Shown: piece after piece, positions 16,243 through 23,983 of the stretch
How the letters are laid out: every line of letters begins with the position of its first letter
How positions within the stretch are numbered: the first letter of the stretch is position 1
Source: Pseudobutyrivibrio sp. MD2005
GTDB taxonomy: Bacteria; Bacillota; Clostridia; Lachnospirales; Lachnospiraceae
Assembly: GCF_000621865.1 (NCBI RefSeq)
Contig: NZ_KK211361.1
Location: 1-40,891, forward strand
Reading direction: 5' to 3'
DNA: 40,891 nt
Translations under genes and position numbers: made by a program
The notes under the pieces: model-generated
Database searches by the model: none
The model's input: only the letters and a program-made list of their open reading frames with translations
Told to the model about the DNA's origin: nothing

Positions 16243-16490
16243 CCCCTAAGTTCCCTAACTCTCTGGTCATAAGTTCTAAGATAATCGCCTTCCAATGTAA
16301 GTGCCTGCTGAAGATCTTTTGCAAGTTCTGTCATATTCGCTTGAAATGCTTGCATCTGATTATCCTTCCAATCTCCCGGATTTTTTAACACATCAAGTAA
16401 CGCTCTGGTTTCTTTCTGCATTCCAGAACAGTACTTGTCCATCTGTTGAATGAGTTTTTCAGCTGCTGCCGCATCAAACTTAATCTCCAT
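16239..16490 (-). CDS. WXG100-family-like protein (W-x-D variant)
   Basis: An 83-residue protein of usual WXG100 length. Two helices flank the turn NPGDWKDNQMQAF, with Trp41 in the usual place, but Asp43 stands where the family has Gly. After the turn, FQANMTELAKDLQQAL is a typical amphipathic second helix. It has no signal peptide, as expected for an ESX substrate, and no clear YxxxD/E export signal; the C-terminus reads YDQRVRELRG. It lies three bases after the 202-residue helical gene and overlaps the next gene by four bases. It is the best ESX-secreted candidate of the cluster. Confidence 0.75.
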   Translation of the reverse strand: MEIKFDAAAAEKLIQQMDKYCSGMQKETRALLDVLKNPGDWKDNQMQAFQANMTELAKDLQQALTLEGDYLRTYDQRVRELRG

Positions 16491-16493
16491 CTT

Positions 16494-17102
16494 TTACCCA
16501 AGCTCCTTAATCTTATCTTCCAAAACTATAACGTACTCTTCATATACCTTTATAGCTTCTACTACACTGTTAGTAACGTCATCAATAAACGCTGCAAAGT
16601 CATCATACTGTGTATCCAGCCAAACACTTGCTATTGCATTTTTCTTTTGATTTATAGTCTTTATATGATGAAATACCATCTCGCTGTAATTTCTCAATGT
16701 TGCTGCCAGATCTATCATATCTGACCTATTAAACTGCACTGCAGATGTATCAACACTGACCTGTCTTTTCGTAACCAAATAAGGATTAGGTGTAGGTGCA
16801 CTTTCTGACATATCCTCATAGCGATAAATCTTATTCTGATATGCAACTATCTGATTCTGCATTTCATTCAACGCTACCGAAGCATCAAACATATCATCTC
16901 TAAGCTGTAAAGACGTCTTTACAACCTTTTCATACTGTGCACCCTTATTTGAAGAACTATATTTCGCTAAATAACCAGTCAATTCTTCCGTCTTATCAGC
17001 AATATTCTGCAGCGAAATGTCAATTGTACGAACAACCTCTGACAACTCACCGACTCCACCCTTAATATGTATATCTTCAATATTTTGATACAACTTCTTC
17101 AT
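16494..17102 (-). CDS. Double helical-hairpin ESX-like protein (W-x-D in the second half)
   Basis: A 202-residue helical protein that reads as two hairpins: an N-terminal one (about 1-95) without Trp, a Pro-rich linker (SAPTPNPYLV, about 100-110), and a C-terminal WXG100-like hairpin with the turn IASVWLDTQYDDFAAF (Trp161). Asp163 replaces the family Gly. It has no signal peptide. Its ATG overlaps the last base of the ATPase gene, so it is the first small protein made after the motor. It may be a fused pair of ESX proteins. Alternatively it is an adaptor between the ATPase and the substrates. Confidence 0.65.
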   Translation of the reverse strand: MKKLYQNIEDIHIKGGVGELSEVVRTIDISLQNIADKTEELTGYLAKYSSSNKGAQYEKVVKTSLQLRDDMFDASVALNEMQNQIVAYQNKIYRYEDMSESAPTPNPYLVTKRQVSVDTSAVQFNRSDMIDLAATLRNYSEMVFHHIKTINQKKNAIASVWLDTQYDDFAAFIDDVTNSVVEAIKVYEEYVIVLEDKIKELG

Positions 17103-20100
17103 TAGCGGACTCCTTTAATAAGCTTTTTAAGTGCGTCTTCCTCATCAGACCGATTCAGCTTGTAAATAATAGGTCTTATCTTGCTAAACTGTCTGCGTCT
17201 GGTCCAAACTGCCATTGTTTCATCTTTACCATCATTAGAAATGTTCTTTAACATCTCTTTAAGATAGTAGGAATTATCAACCTGATCTGCATACTCAGTA
17301 TCGTTAAACATAACTACATTGTTAATCTCAGATGCCATCCTCATACCTCGCCATGCAGAAGGATCACCTTTGATTGCAAGTATAAGATGCATATTATATC
17401 TGTATCCATTTTTCAAAAGAGCAGACATTAGCGTTTGTATGCTTTCCCGGAAGTCACCCACCTCTACATCATTCTTTGACTCTTTTGATCCAAAAATATT
17501 GTAATCAAAGCTAAAGCCTCGTTTCTTTACCGGCTCCTGACTCACTTCTTCTGGATCATTTTCAATAATGTCATTGCTTACAAAGCTCTCAATGCCAAAC
17601 AAATCATTTATCAACAGGAATATTGGTTCAAATATCGGATCTACAGCATCAGCCTTCTGTACCATTTCCTGTCTCTTAAGATACTCAGTATATAAATCCT
17701 TCAAGACAACCTTTAATTCATCCAGTCTGTGATTTTCTACTAAACCGCTTCTCGTTTCCAAATTCTGGCAGACATACATAAATGGATGTTGTACAGATTC
17801 ACCGTCTTCCTGAATCTTAGTCCTGTCACCATTAAACATGTGAACTTTAACCTTTTGTCTTGCCAATGATAATGCTGTAGATGCACACAATGAAGAAGCT
17901 ATACGTTTATCACTTCCCAGAAACAATACCGATGAGTTCTCATCTTGTGAAAACTGTATTCTTAGAGGGCTCATACGATATACATCTTCTCCAATAACAG
18001 CATTGTATCCGCTCTTTACATTTTCGATATCATTTACGACATCAAAATAATTACCTGTAATTCCCTGTCTTGACGCATTGATAGAAAGTCGCTTCTTGGC
18101 GCCGATTACCAAAGGTCTCAGATTTGCGTATTCAGGATAATTCTTGCAAATATCCGCAAAATACTTATCACTCATTTCCTCTGAGGATGCAAAAGCCATC
18201 TTGACCTTCTTTATAGTATCTTTTCCATAACTAACGTATGCTTCTCCAGTTTTTAGTTCTGTGATTTCCTGTCTTCTATCAAAGAAATCATCTTCAAATC
18301 CAGAATCTCTTGGAATATCCTGGGCAACTCTAAAGCATATTCTTCCCGTTGCACTAGGAAGAAAGGCTTCCTTCAACATATACGCTTTTCCTTCGCACAG
18401 ATTCTGTGCTACCATTATAAAATGCATTCCCATAGAACGCATTCTTGAAGCTATAGATGAAATCTGATCTTTTATTACTGCAGCATTATCATCTCTAAAT
18501 ATTTCCTGAATCTCATCAATCGCAATAATAATACGAGGAAAATACTCCAAACCTTCTTCCTTAGCTTTGCGATTGTATTCTACAATGTCATTTGTAAACT
18601 GCTTATTAAACGCTTTGCTTCTACGATCCATCTCTTCCAAAACCATTTGGAATAAGCACAAAGCATCATCAATTTTATTATTCTCAGCTATTATCCTGAT
18701 ATGCGGTATTCCACTCTTACTGTATTTAGATGAAGCTCCACCATTTTTGAAATCCAAAAGCCAAAATTGCAGATCCTTTGGAGAGTACTTCATACAGCCG
18801 TTCAAAACAACGCTATGGAAGAATGATGATTTACCAGAACCACTCTGTCCAATAGCCATGTAGCCTACACATTGTCCTGCTACAGTTCCATCTTCATCCT
18901 TACAACTGAATGGAAGTTCTACTGTTTTCCCAGCTGACTTTCCGACAGGAATATACATGATGTTTCCAACATTCTCATCAACTGATTCTGCAGATACTTC
19001 CTCAAGCGAAATATAGCTTTTCTCCAAACCTGTAAGCAGATCTGTAATAGCCTTTGTGCGTTTTTGGATAAACATATCAAGCTCTTCGTTTATGCGAAGA
19101 ACTTCTGCCTCTCTACCATTTATTGCAAATCTATTATTTTGATAGTCCAGTCTTAACTCACAGTTCTTTTGTATCTGCTCAATTAAATGCTTATTTGCAG
19201 GCATAAGGCTCTTCTCAAATGAGCTGCTATTATCAACTACCAGGAATCTCAAACCGCATGTATGACCTGTATCATTTGATTGAGTAAGAGAATTGATGGC
19301 ATCCAGAGTTTCCGCCTGCGCATAGCCACTTCCATCTACCAAGCCATCCCTGATGATAATCAGGTTAAATGTATCTGATCTATCACTCTCATAAATCGAA
19401 TATAAATCCGGCTTATCAACAGATGTCTTTTTAAATATGTCATCACATATTACATCTCTAAAGTTGGCAAGTTCACTGATAGACGAATGAAGCTGAATAA
19501 TTCCTTTTGATAGCTCACCAAAATCCTCTGATTGGAAGCAGTTATTCAATCTTTTGTATAAATAGTTTGTGTTCTGATCAAAAATATGTACGTGAACACT
19601 TCCAAGTGGAAACGTCTCAATAAATCTGAGGATGTATGCAACAACAAATCCATCAATCTCCTTATCATCTACATGCTCAAAGCTTGTATTGATTACAACA
19701 TTTCCATTTTTTCTCAAATCAGTTATTACATTTTTATAATTGCTTCTAACGCCAAGATCTCTTAGTAATTGCTGAGATACTTCCTGTCCTGGTATTCTTG
19801 CAACCAACATTTCCTTTGGTAGTTCTTCGTTAGTATGTATAGGGTCCGATAACTTAAGGTCTATGGTATATTCTTTGTTTAATATCTCTCTAGCCTCACC
19901 CTTTATTTCCTCTATACTCTTATCTTCGATTGATATTGCATCACGCACCGCTTGTGGAAGAATTTTATTAAGCGATTCAGGCGATTCAACAGTATAATGG
20001 TACTTTGCATCAAAGGAATCCTTAGTGCTGCTGAACACTTTCTGCGCAGCTTCCAATTTTGCAATCTCGTTCTGTATGGAGCCACTTTTCAAAGCACTTG

Positions 20101-20356
20101 TATACTTGCTAATGGCAATCCAGCATTCTTCCAGCTGTTCTCCAACCACTAATGTATCTTCTAAAAGCCCGTAGTTCTCACAGTCTATCTCCTTTTTTAG
20201 GTTCTTGAGAAGTCCTAAAGAATCTGAAGCCTTCTCTTTTTCAGTAAGCCCAACACTATTTTGCTCACTCTCAACTTTTCCCAAGTATGTTCTGAGAGTG
20301 CCAATGCTATTAAGCTTTCCGACGTATTGCTCATTTAAACTATCAATTGTGCTCAT
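17102..20356 (-). CDS. FtsK/SpoIIIE-type ATPase, motor of an ESX-like system
   Basis: A 1084-residue ATPase. The N-terminal 490 residues are mixed helical and alpha/beta with no evident membrane segment and no FHA domain, unlike EssC/YukBA. The first FtsK domain is complete: Walker A AIGQSGSGKSSFF (near residue 500), the FWLLDFKNGG segment and Walker B IIIAIDEIQEIF (near 610). A second domain (about 800-1080) is degenerate: GSDKRIASS stands where a Walker A would be and FLLINDLFGIES where Walker B would be. One active and one degenerate domain is common in EssC/EccC motors, where the degenerate domains bind substrate. The following gene overlaps it by one base. Being soluble, it must dock to a membrane partner, perhaps the PASTA-like protein or the 73-residue peptide. 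Confidence 0.85.
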   Translation of the reverse strand: MSTIDSLNEQYVGKLNSIGTLRTYLGKVESEQNSVGLTEKEKASDSLGLLKNLKKEIDCENYGLLEDTLVVGEQLEECWIAISKYTSALKSGSIQNEIAKLEAAQKVFSSTKDSFDAKYHYTVESPESLNKILPQAVRDAISIEDKSIEEIKGEAREILNKEYTIDLKLSDPIHTNEELPKEMLVARIPGQEVSQQLLRDLGVRSNYKNVITDLRKNGNVVINTSFEHVDDKEIDGFVVAYILRFIETFPLGSVHVHIFDQNTNYLYKRLNNCFQSEDFGELSKGIIQLHSSISELANFRDVICDDIFKKTSVDKPDLYSIYESDRSDTFNLIIIRDGLVDGSGYAQAETLDAINSLTQSNDTGHTCGLRFLVVDNSSSFEKSLMPANKHLIEQIQKNCELRLDYQNNRFAINGREAEVLRINEELDMFIQKRTKAITDLLTGLEKSYISLEEVSAESVDENVGNIMYIPVGKSAGKTVELPFSCKDEDGTVAGQCVGYMAIGQSGSGKSSFFHSVVLNGCMKYSPKDLQFWLLDFKNGGASSKYSKSGIPHIRIIAENNKIDDALCLFQMVLEEMDRRSKAFNKQFTNDIVEYNRKAKEEGLEYFPRIIIAIDEIQEIFRDDNAAVIKDQISSIASRMRSMGMHFIMVAQNLCEGKAYMLKEAFLPSATGRICFRVAQDIPRDSGFEDDFFDRRQEITELKTGEAYVSYGKDTIKKVKMAFASSEEMSDKYFADICKNYPEYANLRPLVIGAKKRLSINASRQGITGNYFDVVNDIENVKSGYNAVIGEDVYRMSPLRIQFSQDENSSVLFLGSDKRIASSLCASTALSLARQKVKVHMFNGDRTKIQEDGESVQHPFMYVCQNLETRSGLVENHRLDELKVVLKDLYTEYLKRQEMVQKADAVDPIFEPIFLLINDLFGIESFVSNDIIENDPEEVSQEPVKKRGFSFDYNIFGSKESKNDVEVGDFRESIQTLMSALLKNGYRYNMHLILAIKGDPSAWRGMRMASEINNVVMFNDTEYADQVDNSYYLKEMLKNISNDGKDETMAVWTRRRQFSKIRPIIYKLNRSDEEDALKKLIKGVR

Positions 20357-20409
20357 AAGTGTTGAACCTTCCTTTATGCCTTATTCTATTTTTTCTATAA
20401 CACGTAATA

Positions 20410-20631
20410 TTACACTTCCATTATTCCGCCAATAATTGCCACAAGACCTACAAAAATAAGAATTGGAATTGCCAGATAAATCATTCCTACCATTACCAAT
20501 CCAATAAGAAAAAATGGCAACAAAAGAACTGTACAAAGTATCTTCGTTAATCCCCATGCCGCCTTTATTCCCAGCACAAGCATTTTCCACGAAACCCAAA
20601 TCATAGCTACGATAAAAACTAATGTCAGCAT
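20410..20631 (-). CDS. Small hydrophobic membrane protein
   Basis: A 73-residue protein with two or three closely spaced hydrophobic segments: MLTLVFIVAMIWVSWKMLVL at the start, a middle LTKILCTVLLLPFFLIGLVM and a C-terminal IPILIFVGLVAIIGG. The ATG at 20631 is chosen for the upstream GGTGG; a longer start would lack a ribosome site. Its start lies inside the end of the WYL regulator gene and the ATPase gene follows 53 bases on. It may anchor the soluble ATPase, as small membrane subunits such as EssA do in known systems, though no similarity is visible. Confidence 0.65.
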   Translation of the reverse strand: MLTLVFIVAMIWVSWKMLVLGIKAAWGLTKILCTVLLLPFFLIGLVMVGMIYLAIPILIFVGLVAIIGGIMEV

Positions 20632-20645
20632 AAAAACACCACCTT

Positions 20646-21602
20646 TCACTGAATCAGTTGTACATCGTCTCCTTGACTTCTTATCCACATATCTATGCCA
20701 GAGCCAAATACTTCTGCACTTACCACGTAAGCTCCATTTTCGTCATCCAATATTTGTGCCGTTGGTAATCGATCTAAAATAGCATCGATGTCGGTACCTG
20801 TATATCGGAATTTTACTCTCTGTAGTTTACCGCCGTACATAAACTGGATACGTTTTCTAAACTCGCCTTCTTCAAACCTGCTGCTATAAGGAATATGAAA
20901 TCTCTTATCTAAAACCTGCAACGATTTGATTCTGTCTATGCGATATATAGTCGGAAACGAATCATTCAAAACATCAAAATCCTTTTTTACTTCCTCATCC
21001 TCTATGAATGCAGTTAAGTAAAAGTAATACTCAGAAAACATAAGGGCTACAGGTTGAAGTTTCCTATGAACAGTCTTTTTATCCTTTGTTCGGTAGTAAT
21101 CAATTTCAATGTATCTTGCTTCATTAATAGCCTGGCCTAAATCCCACATGGTATTGATGAATTTTGTCTTATGCCTTGGTTCAACATAATGAAATTCTTC
21201 ATTACGGATTAAATCTTTAACCCGCTGCTGGTTAATCTTTGGTACACAGCAAGTAATAAGTTTATCCAGCATTTCAACCATTTCATCTTTTGTAAACGCC
21301 CTGCTATCTAACAGGATTTTACATAGAGCCAGGACCTCGCTATTTTGTAGCCATATCTTATACAACGTTTCAAGCTTATATCCCTTTGCCATTCTGTCAT
21401 ACACAATTGAATTTACAATTCCAGTACGCTCAGAATCTTCATCAAGGAAGTTGCGGATATGATCTATATCACGCTGTATGCTTCTTTCATTTACTCCGTA
21501 TCTGGCTGCCTCCTCAGCCTTGTTCACAACATAACCATCGGACAGTTTTGCGTAAAGCTGTAAAACTCTACTAATCTGATCGTTCTTCAAATCTTCATTC
21601 AT
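20646..21602 (-). CDS. WYL-domain transcriptional regulator of the ESX-like cluster
   Basis: A 318-residue regulator with an N-terminal winged helix (about 1-70, VNKAEEAARYGVNERSIQRDI), a WYL domain (about 135-225, with RKLQPVALMFSEYYFYLTAF and PTIYRIDRIKSL) and a C-terminal WCX-like extension ending VQLIQ. GGAGGCGG precedes the ATG. It is the first gene of the cluster and overlaps the small membrane protein gene, so it probably controls the operon and its own expression. A palindrome (21645-21657) 43 bases upstream of the start is a candidate site. Confidence 0.88.
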   Translation of the reverse strand: MNEDLKNDQISRVLQLYAKLSDGYVVNKAEEAARYGVNERSIQRDIDHIRNFLDEDSERTGIVNSIVYDRMAKGYKLETLYKIWLQNSEVLALCKILLDSRAFTKDEMVEMLDKLITCCVPKINQQRVKDLIRNEEFHYVEPRHKTKFINTMWDLGQAINEARYIEIDYYRTKDKKTVHRKLQPVALMFSEYYFYLTAFIEDEEVKKDFDVLNDSFPTIYRIDRIKSLQVLDKRFHIPYSSRFEEGEFRKRIQFMYGGKLQRVKFRYTGTDIDAILDRLPTAQILDDENGAYVVSAEVFGSGIDMWIRSQGDDVQLIQ

Positions 21603-21644
21603 AGCCGCCTCCTATGTTATGAACTAATGATACCAAATTACAAA

Positions 21645-21657
21645 GACATATTATGTC
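21645..21657. promoter_or_regulatory. Palindrome upstream of the ESX-like cluster
   Basis: GACATA-T-TATGTC, 43 bases before the start of the WYL gene. It is a possible operator of that regulator. A second dyad, ATAGGTG-AA-CACCTAT, lies at 21710-21725. No clear -35/-10 pair was found. Confidence 0.35.
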
Positions 21658-21804
21658 ATTCTATTGTTCTTTAGGATAATTATTCTATTTTTTTTAACGG
21701 GAAATAGGAATAGGTGAACACCTATCCCTGAACCCCCAACACTATTTTAATTATATCAAATTTATATTACATTTTTTTCTTTTTATAGATTATTCACGAT
21801 TTAA

Positions 21805-21918
21805 AAACTCAGAAGAACTTTCTTTCCTTCTGATGTAAAACCAATTCCAATGTTGACATCGGTTGTCTCTACGTCTTCATGAAGATAATGCCTGCCCCAT
21901 TACAGAAAATGACATAGC
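21805..21918 (-). pseudogene. Remnant of an unidentified gene broken by a REP-like sequence
   Basis: On the minus strand a good ribosome site (AAAGGAG) and ATG lead into four codons (MSFS). The REP-like GTAATGGGGCAGGCA follows, and then the 3' end of a gene, EDVETTDVNIGIGFTSEG then KKVLLSF and a stop. The two parts are in different frames. A short gene seems to have lost its middle at the REP sequence. The family is not recognisable. Confidence 0.5.
21889..21903 (-). repeat. REP-like end sequence
   Basis: Reverse-strand copy of the GTAATGGGG(G)CAGGCA motif, sitting inside the broken small gene. It lies 285 bases beyond the start of the ESX-like cluster. Confidence 0.6.
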
Positions 21919-21986
21919 GTATGCGCTCCTTTACATTTATAACAATATTTTAGCCATGCTCAGGTATAGGGTCAAATTATAGCCAT

Positions 21987-22026
21987 TAAAAAATGTCACC
22001 AAACCATTTCTGATTTGATGACATTA
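21987..22026 (-). terminator. Rho-independent terminator
   Basis: On the minus strand AATGTCATCAAA and TTTGGTGACATT pair, and TTTTTAATGG follows. It closes the short fragment at 22049-22159, which suggests that this was once a real transcription unit. Confidence 0.65.
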
Positions 22027-22048
22027 ATTTACAAAACTCTCGTTTCCA

Positions 22049-22159
22049 TTATTTTACAAGAAGCATACTATCTACATTCTTCTTGTACAAATCAAAATCT
22101 TTAGGATTAATTTTAAGTAATCTCATTACTTCCTCAATTCCTTGTCCGGTAGTATCCAT
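22049..22159 (-). pseudogene. C-terminal gene fragment, 36 codons
   Basis: The minus strand reads MDTTGQGIEEVMRLLKINPK, then DFDLYKKNVDSMLLVK and a stop, a plausible helical protein end followed by a terminator. Its ATG lies exactly where repeat B1 begins, and no ribosome site is seen, so it is probably the 3' end of a gene cut by that repeat. Function unknown. Confidence 0.4.
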
Positions 22160-22386
22160 AAGGTCAATCCTCTCCCCATAGCAAAGTATTTATCGCAACC
22201 TCAATGAAAATAGCTGGATGACAGACTTGTTGCGATAAAAAAATGAAGATTTTCACTAGATTTTATCACATGAAGACTCGGAAGCCCCAGGCTGTCGTTG
22301 GTTTGCGATAAAAATATCAAAATTTCAACGAATTTATATCGCAAGAAGGTCCGGCCCCCGCATTTCTTCGTTCGCTTGCGATAGGA
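22158..22386. repeat. Family B three-hairpin repeat, copy 1
   Basis: A noncoding repeat of about 230 bases with relatives at 23681-23910 (about 95 percent alike by eye) and 37525-37797. It has three successive hairpins with nearly the same basal arms: TTATCGCAAC/GTTGCGATAA (22190-22199 and 22229-22238), TTTTATCACA/TTGCGATAAAA, and TATCGCAAG/CTTGCGATA. Long open frames across it are by-products of the repeat. Confidence 0.75.
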
Positions 22387-22392
22387 CCTAGT

Positions 22393-22430
22393 AAAAAAAG
22401 CCCCTCTATCTCTTATGTTATAGAGGGGGC
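22393..22430 (-). terminator. Rho-independent terminator of the PF06541 gene
   Basis: On the minus strand GCCCCCTCTAT and ATAGAGGGGC pair, and TTTTTTT follows, 74 bases past the stop codon. Confidence 0.85.
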
Positions 22431-22503
22431 GATTCATAAATGGATATCAACTATTGTCAAGTCAATTATTTCGCTATGATAAACATCTATAATAATGAGC
22501 ATT

Positions 22504-23466
22504 CTACCAACTCCGTTTTTCAAGCCTCAAACGCTCATGCTCGATTTCTGACATCAGCGCTTTTGCCGGAACTGGCGCTGTGTTTTCGTCATATAGCAAA
22601 TCAATAAGCTGATTTTGTTTCTCTATCAAATTGCTTTTTATTAAGCTTGTTGGTTCTAATGTCTCCCTTAACTGCTCTTTTCCAGCTTTAATACTAGCGC
22701 CCAATTCAGCCTTATTCTTTTCATACTGTTGATTCAACTCATCTAGACGTTTTTCAGCCTCTATGCGAAACTTCTCTGTTTCCAAACGGATTTCTTCCAT
22801 TCGGGCTTTAACCTTTTCAGTACGATAGATTACGTCAGGATATGCATTGGCAAATCTTCGATAAAAAATAGATTTGTTACTTAATAATAATTTAACATCC
22901 TTACTTATAGCTTCTGTATTATCAGCATCACTGGATTCAACTCCAATTTTCACAAGCTTTAATACGAAATGAGAAACGCTATAGTCAGCCACAAAAATAA
23001 CAGAAAGGAAACTAGCAATAATCTCCCTACTTACTATACTTAGATTTTCAAAAACTCCATATAAAAGTGGATTAACAATATGTATAATTGCCACTCCACC
23101 TATCCCAAATAAAATCAGGTTTCCAATCCACACTCTGCCATTTAAATTCATTGGCTTTTGACTATAGTCCCACCATCTGGCATGAAATCTTTTCTCCATA
23201 AAATAGCTGGCCATGTACTCAATCAGTCCACATACGATCAGAGATATAGCAAATGTTGTTCCTATACCTTTCTCCATTGGTGTGAGTCCTGCCACCATAA
23301 GAGTTATTAGTGTGGCTCCTGCTCCATAAATTGGAAGCCATGGTCCAATTAGAAAACCTCGATTTATAAAACGACCAAACTGACGATATTTCAGCGTTAC
23401 CTCAATACACCATCCCACAAAAGAAAATACGAAGAATACCAATATCAGATTTATAGCGAAATCCAT
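22504..23466 (-). CDS. PF06541-type (CmpB-like) membrane protein with C-terminal coiled coil
   Basis: A 320-residue protein. The first 165 residues hold about five membrane segments with the family marks: FVGWCIEVTL near the start, then RGFLIGPWLPIYGAGA, and MEKRFHARWWDYS with NLNGRVWIG. This is the putative ABC-transporter type IV family (PF06541, CmpB), common in Clostridia; its transport role is not proven. The last 130 residues form a Glu/Lys-rich coiled coil, a longer tail than usual. GGGAGGAG precedes the ATG. The structured RNA candidate with its own terminator ends 28 bases upstream of this start, so the gene may be controlled by it. Confidence 0.8.
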   Translation of the reverse strand: MDFAINLILVFFVFSFVGWCIEVTLKYRQFGRFINRGFLIGPWLPIYGAGATLITLMVAGLTPMEKGIGTTFAISLIVCGLIEYMASYFMEKRFHARWWDYSQKPMNLNGRVWIGNLILFGIGGVAIIHIVNPLLYGVFENLSIVSREIIASFLSVIFVADYSVSHFVLKLVKIGVESSDADNTEAISKDVKLLLSNKSIFYRRFANAYPDVIYRTEKVKARMEEIRLETEKFRIEAEKRLDELNQQYEKNKAELGASIKAGKEQLRETLEPTSLIKSNLIEKQNQLIDLLYDENTAPVPAKALMSEIEHERLRLEKRSW

Positions 23467-23494
23467 ATATCTCCTCCCAAAGTCAATTTTAGAT

Positions 23495-23640
23495 AAAAAA
23501 ATAGCGGGTGTCTTTCCCGCTCTTTGGTGGACCTGAATCTTTCGACCAGCCCTGAAGCATTACCGCTTCTTCTTGTTAAGATGTTAACATCAAAAAACTA
23601 CAATTTCAACATCTTCGTAGCCATGAAGTTAACCACCTGG
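23495..23640 (-). ncRNA. Structured RNA candidate (family D), copy 1
   Basis: Read on the minus strand, this region shares two blocks with 40117-40350. One is a 5' block (23617-23638, 17 of 22 bases alike) beginning AGGTGGT. The other is a 3' block (23503-23552, 45 of 50 alike) with CTGGTC-GAAA-GAT, GGTCCACC and a terminator stem AGCGGG/CCCGCT plus TTTTTTT. AGGTGG can pair with CCACC, closing a domain with variable inner hairpins (AAGATGTT/AACATCTT, GAAGC/GCTTC). The arrangement is that of a small noncoding RNA or a riboswitch-like leader; it sits just upstream of the PF06541 gene. It matches no riboswitch I know. Confidence 0.6.
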
Positions 23641-23680
23641 CTAGAAATGTTTCTTCTGTATTTCTAATCTCATCTCACTC

Positions 23681-23910
23681 ATAAGGTCAATCCTAGCCCC
23701 ATAGCAAGGTATTTATCGCAACCCCAACGAAAATGGCTAGATGACAGACTTGTTGCGATAAAAAAATGAAGATTTTCACTAGATTTTATCACATGAAGAC
23801 TCGGAAGCCCCAGGCTGTCGTTGGTTTGCGATAAAAATATCAAAATTTCAACGAATTTATATCGCAAGAAGGCCCGGCCCCCGCATTTCTTCGTTCGCTT
23901 GCGATAAGGC
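23681..23910. repeat. Family B three-hairpin repeat, copy 2
   Basis: Starts ATAAGGTCAATCC like copy 1 and carries the same three TATCGCAA-based hairpins. Several changes relative to copy 1 fall in loops. Between this copy and the nucleosidase gene, a minus-strand scrap (about 23911-23983) reads NIDSEIRIVASSTAAYGIYI, the possible remnant of another gene. Confidence 0.75.
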
Positions 23911-23983
23911 ACCGCCGTTTTCTGAAATATAAATGCCATAGGCTGCTGTAGAGCTTGCCACAATGCGTATTTCTGAATCTATA

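Noticed and set aside
22201-22437. 78-codon minus-strand frame in repeat B1 (and 23679-23963 in repeat B2)
   Set aside because: The frames are alike only because the repeats are; no ribosome site, and copy 3 does not keep the frame.
23495-23640. T-box, SAM, FMN, lysine, c-di-GMP or tmRNA identity for the structured RNA
   Set aside because: None of their core motifs (for example TGGNACCGCG for the T-box) is present, as far as I can judge by eye.
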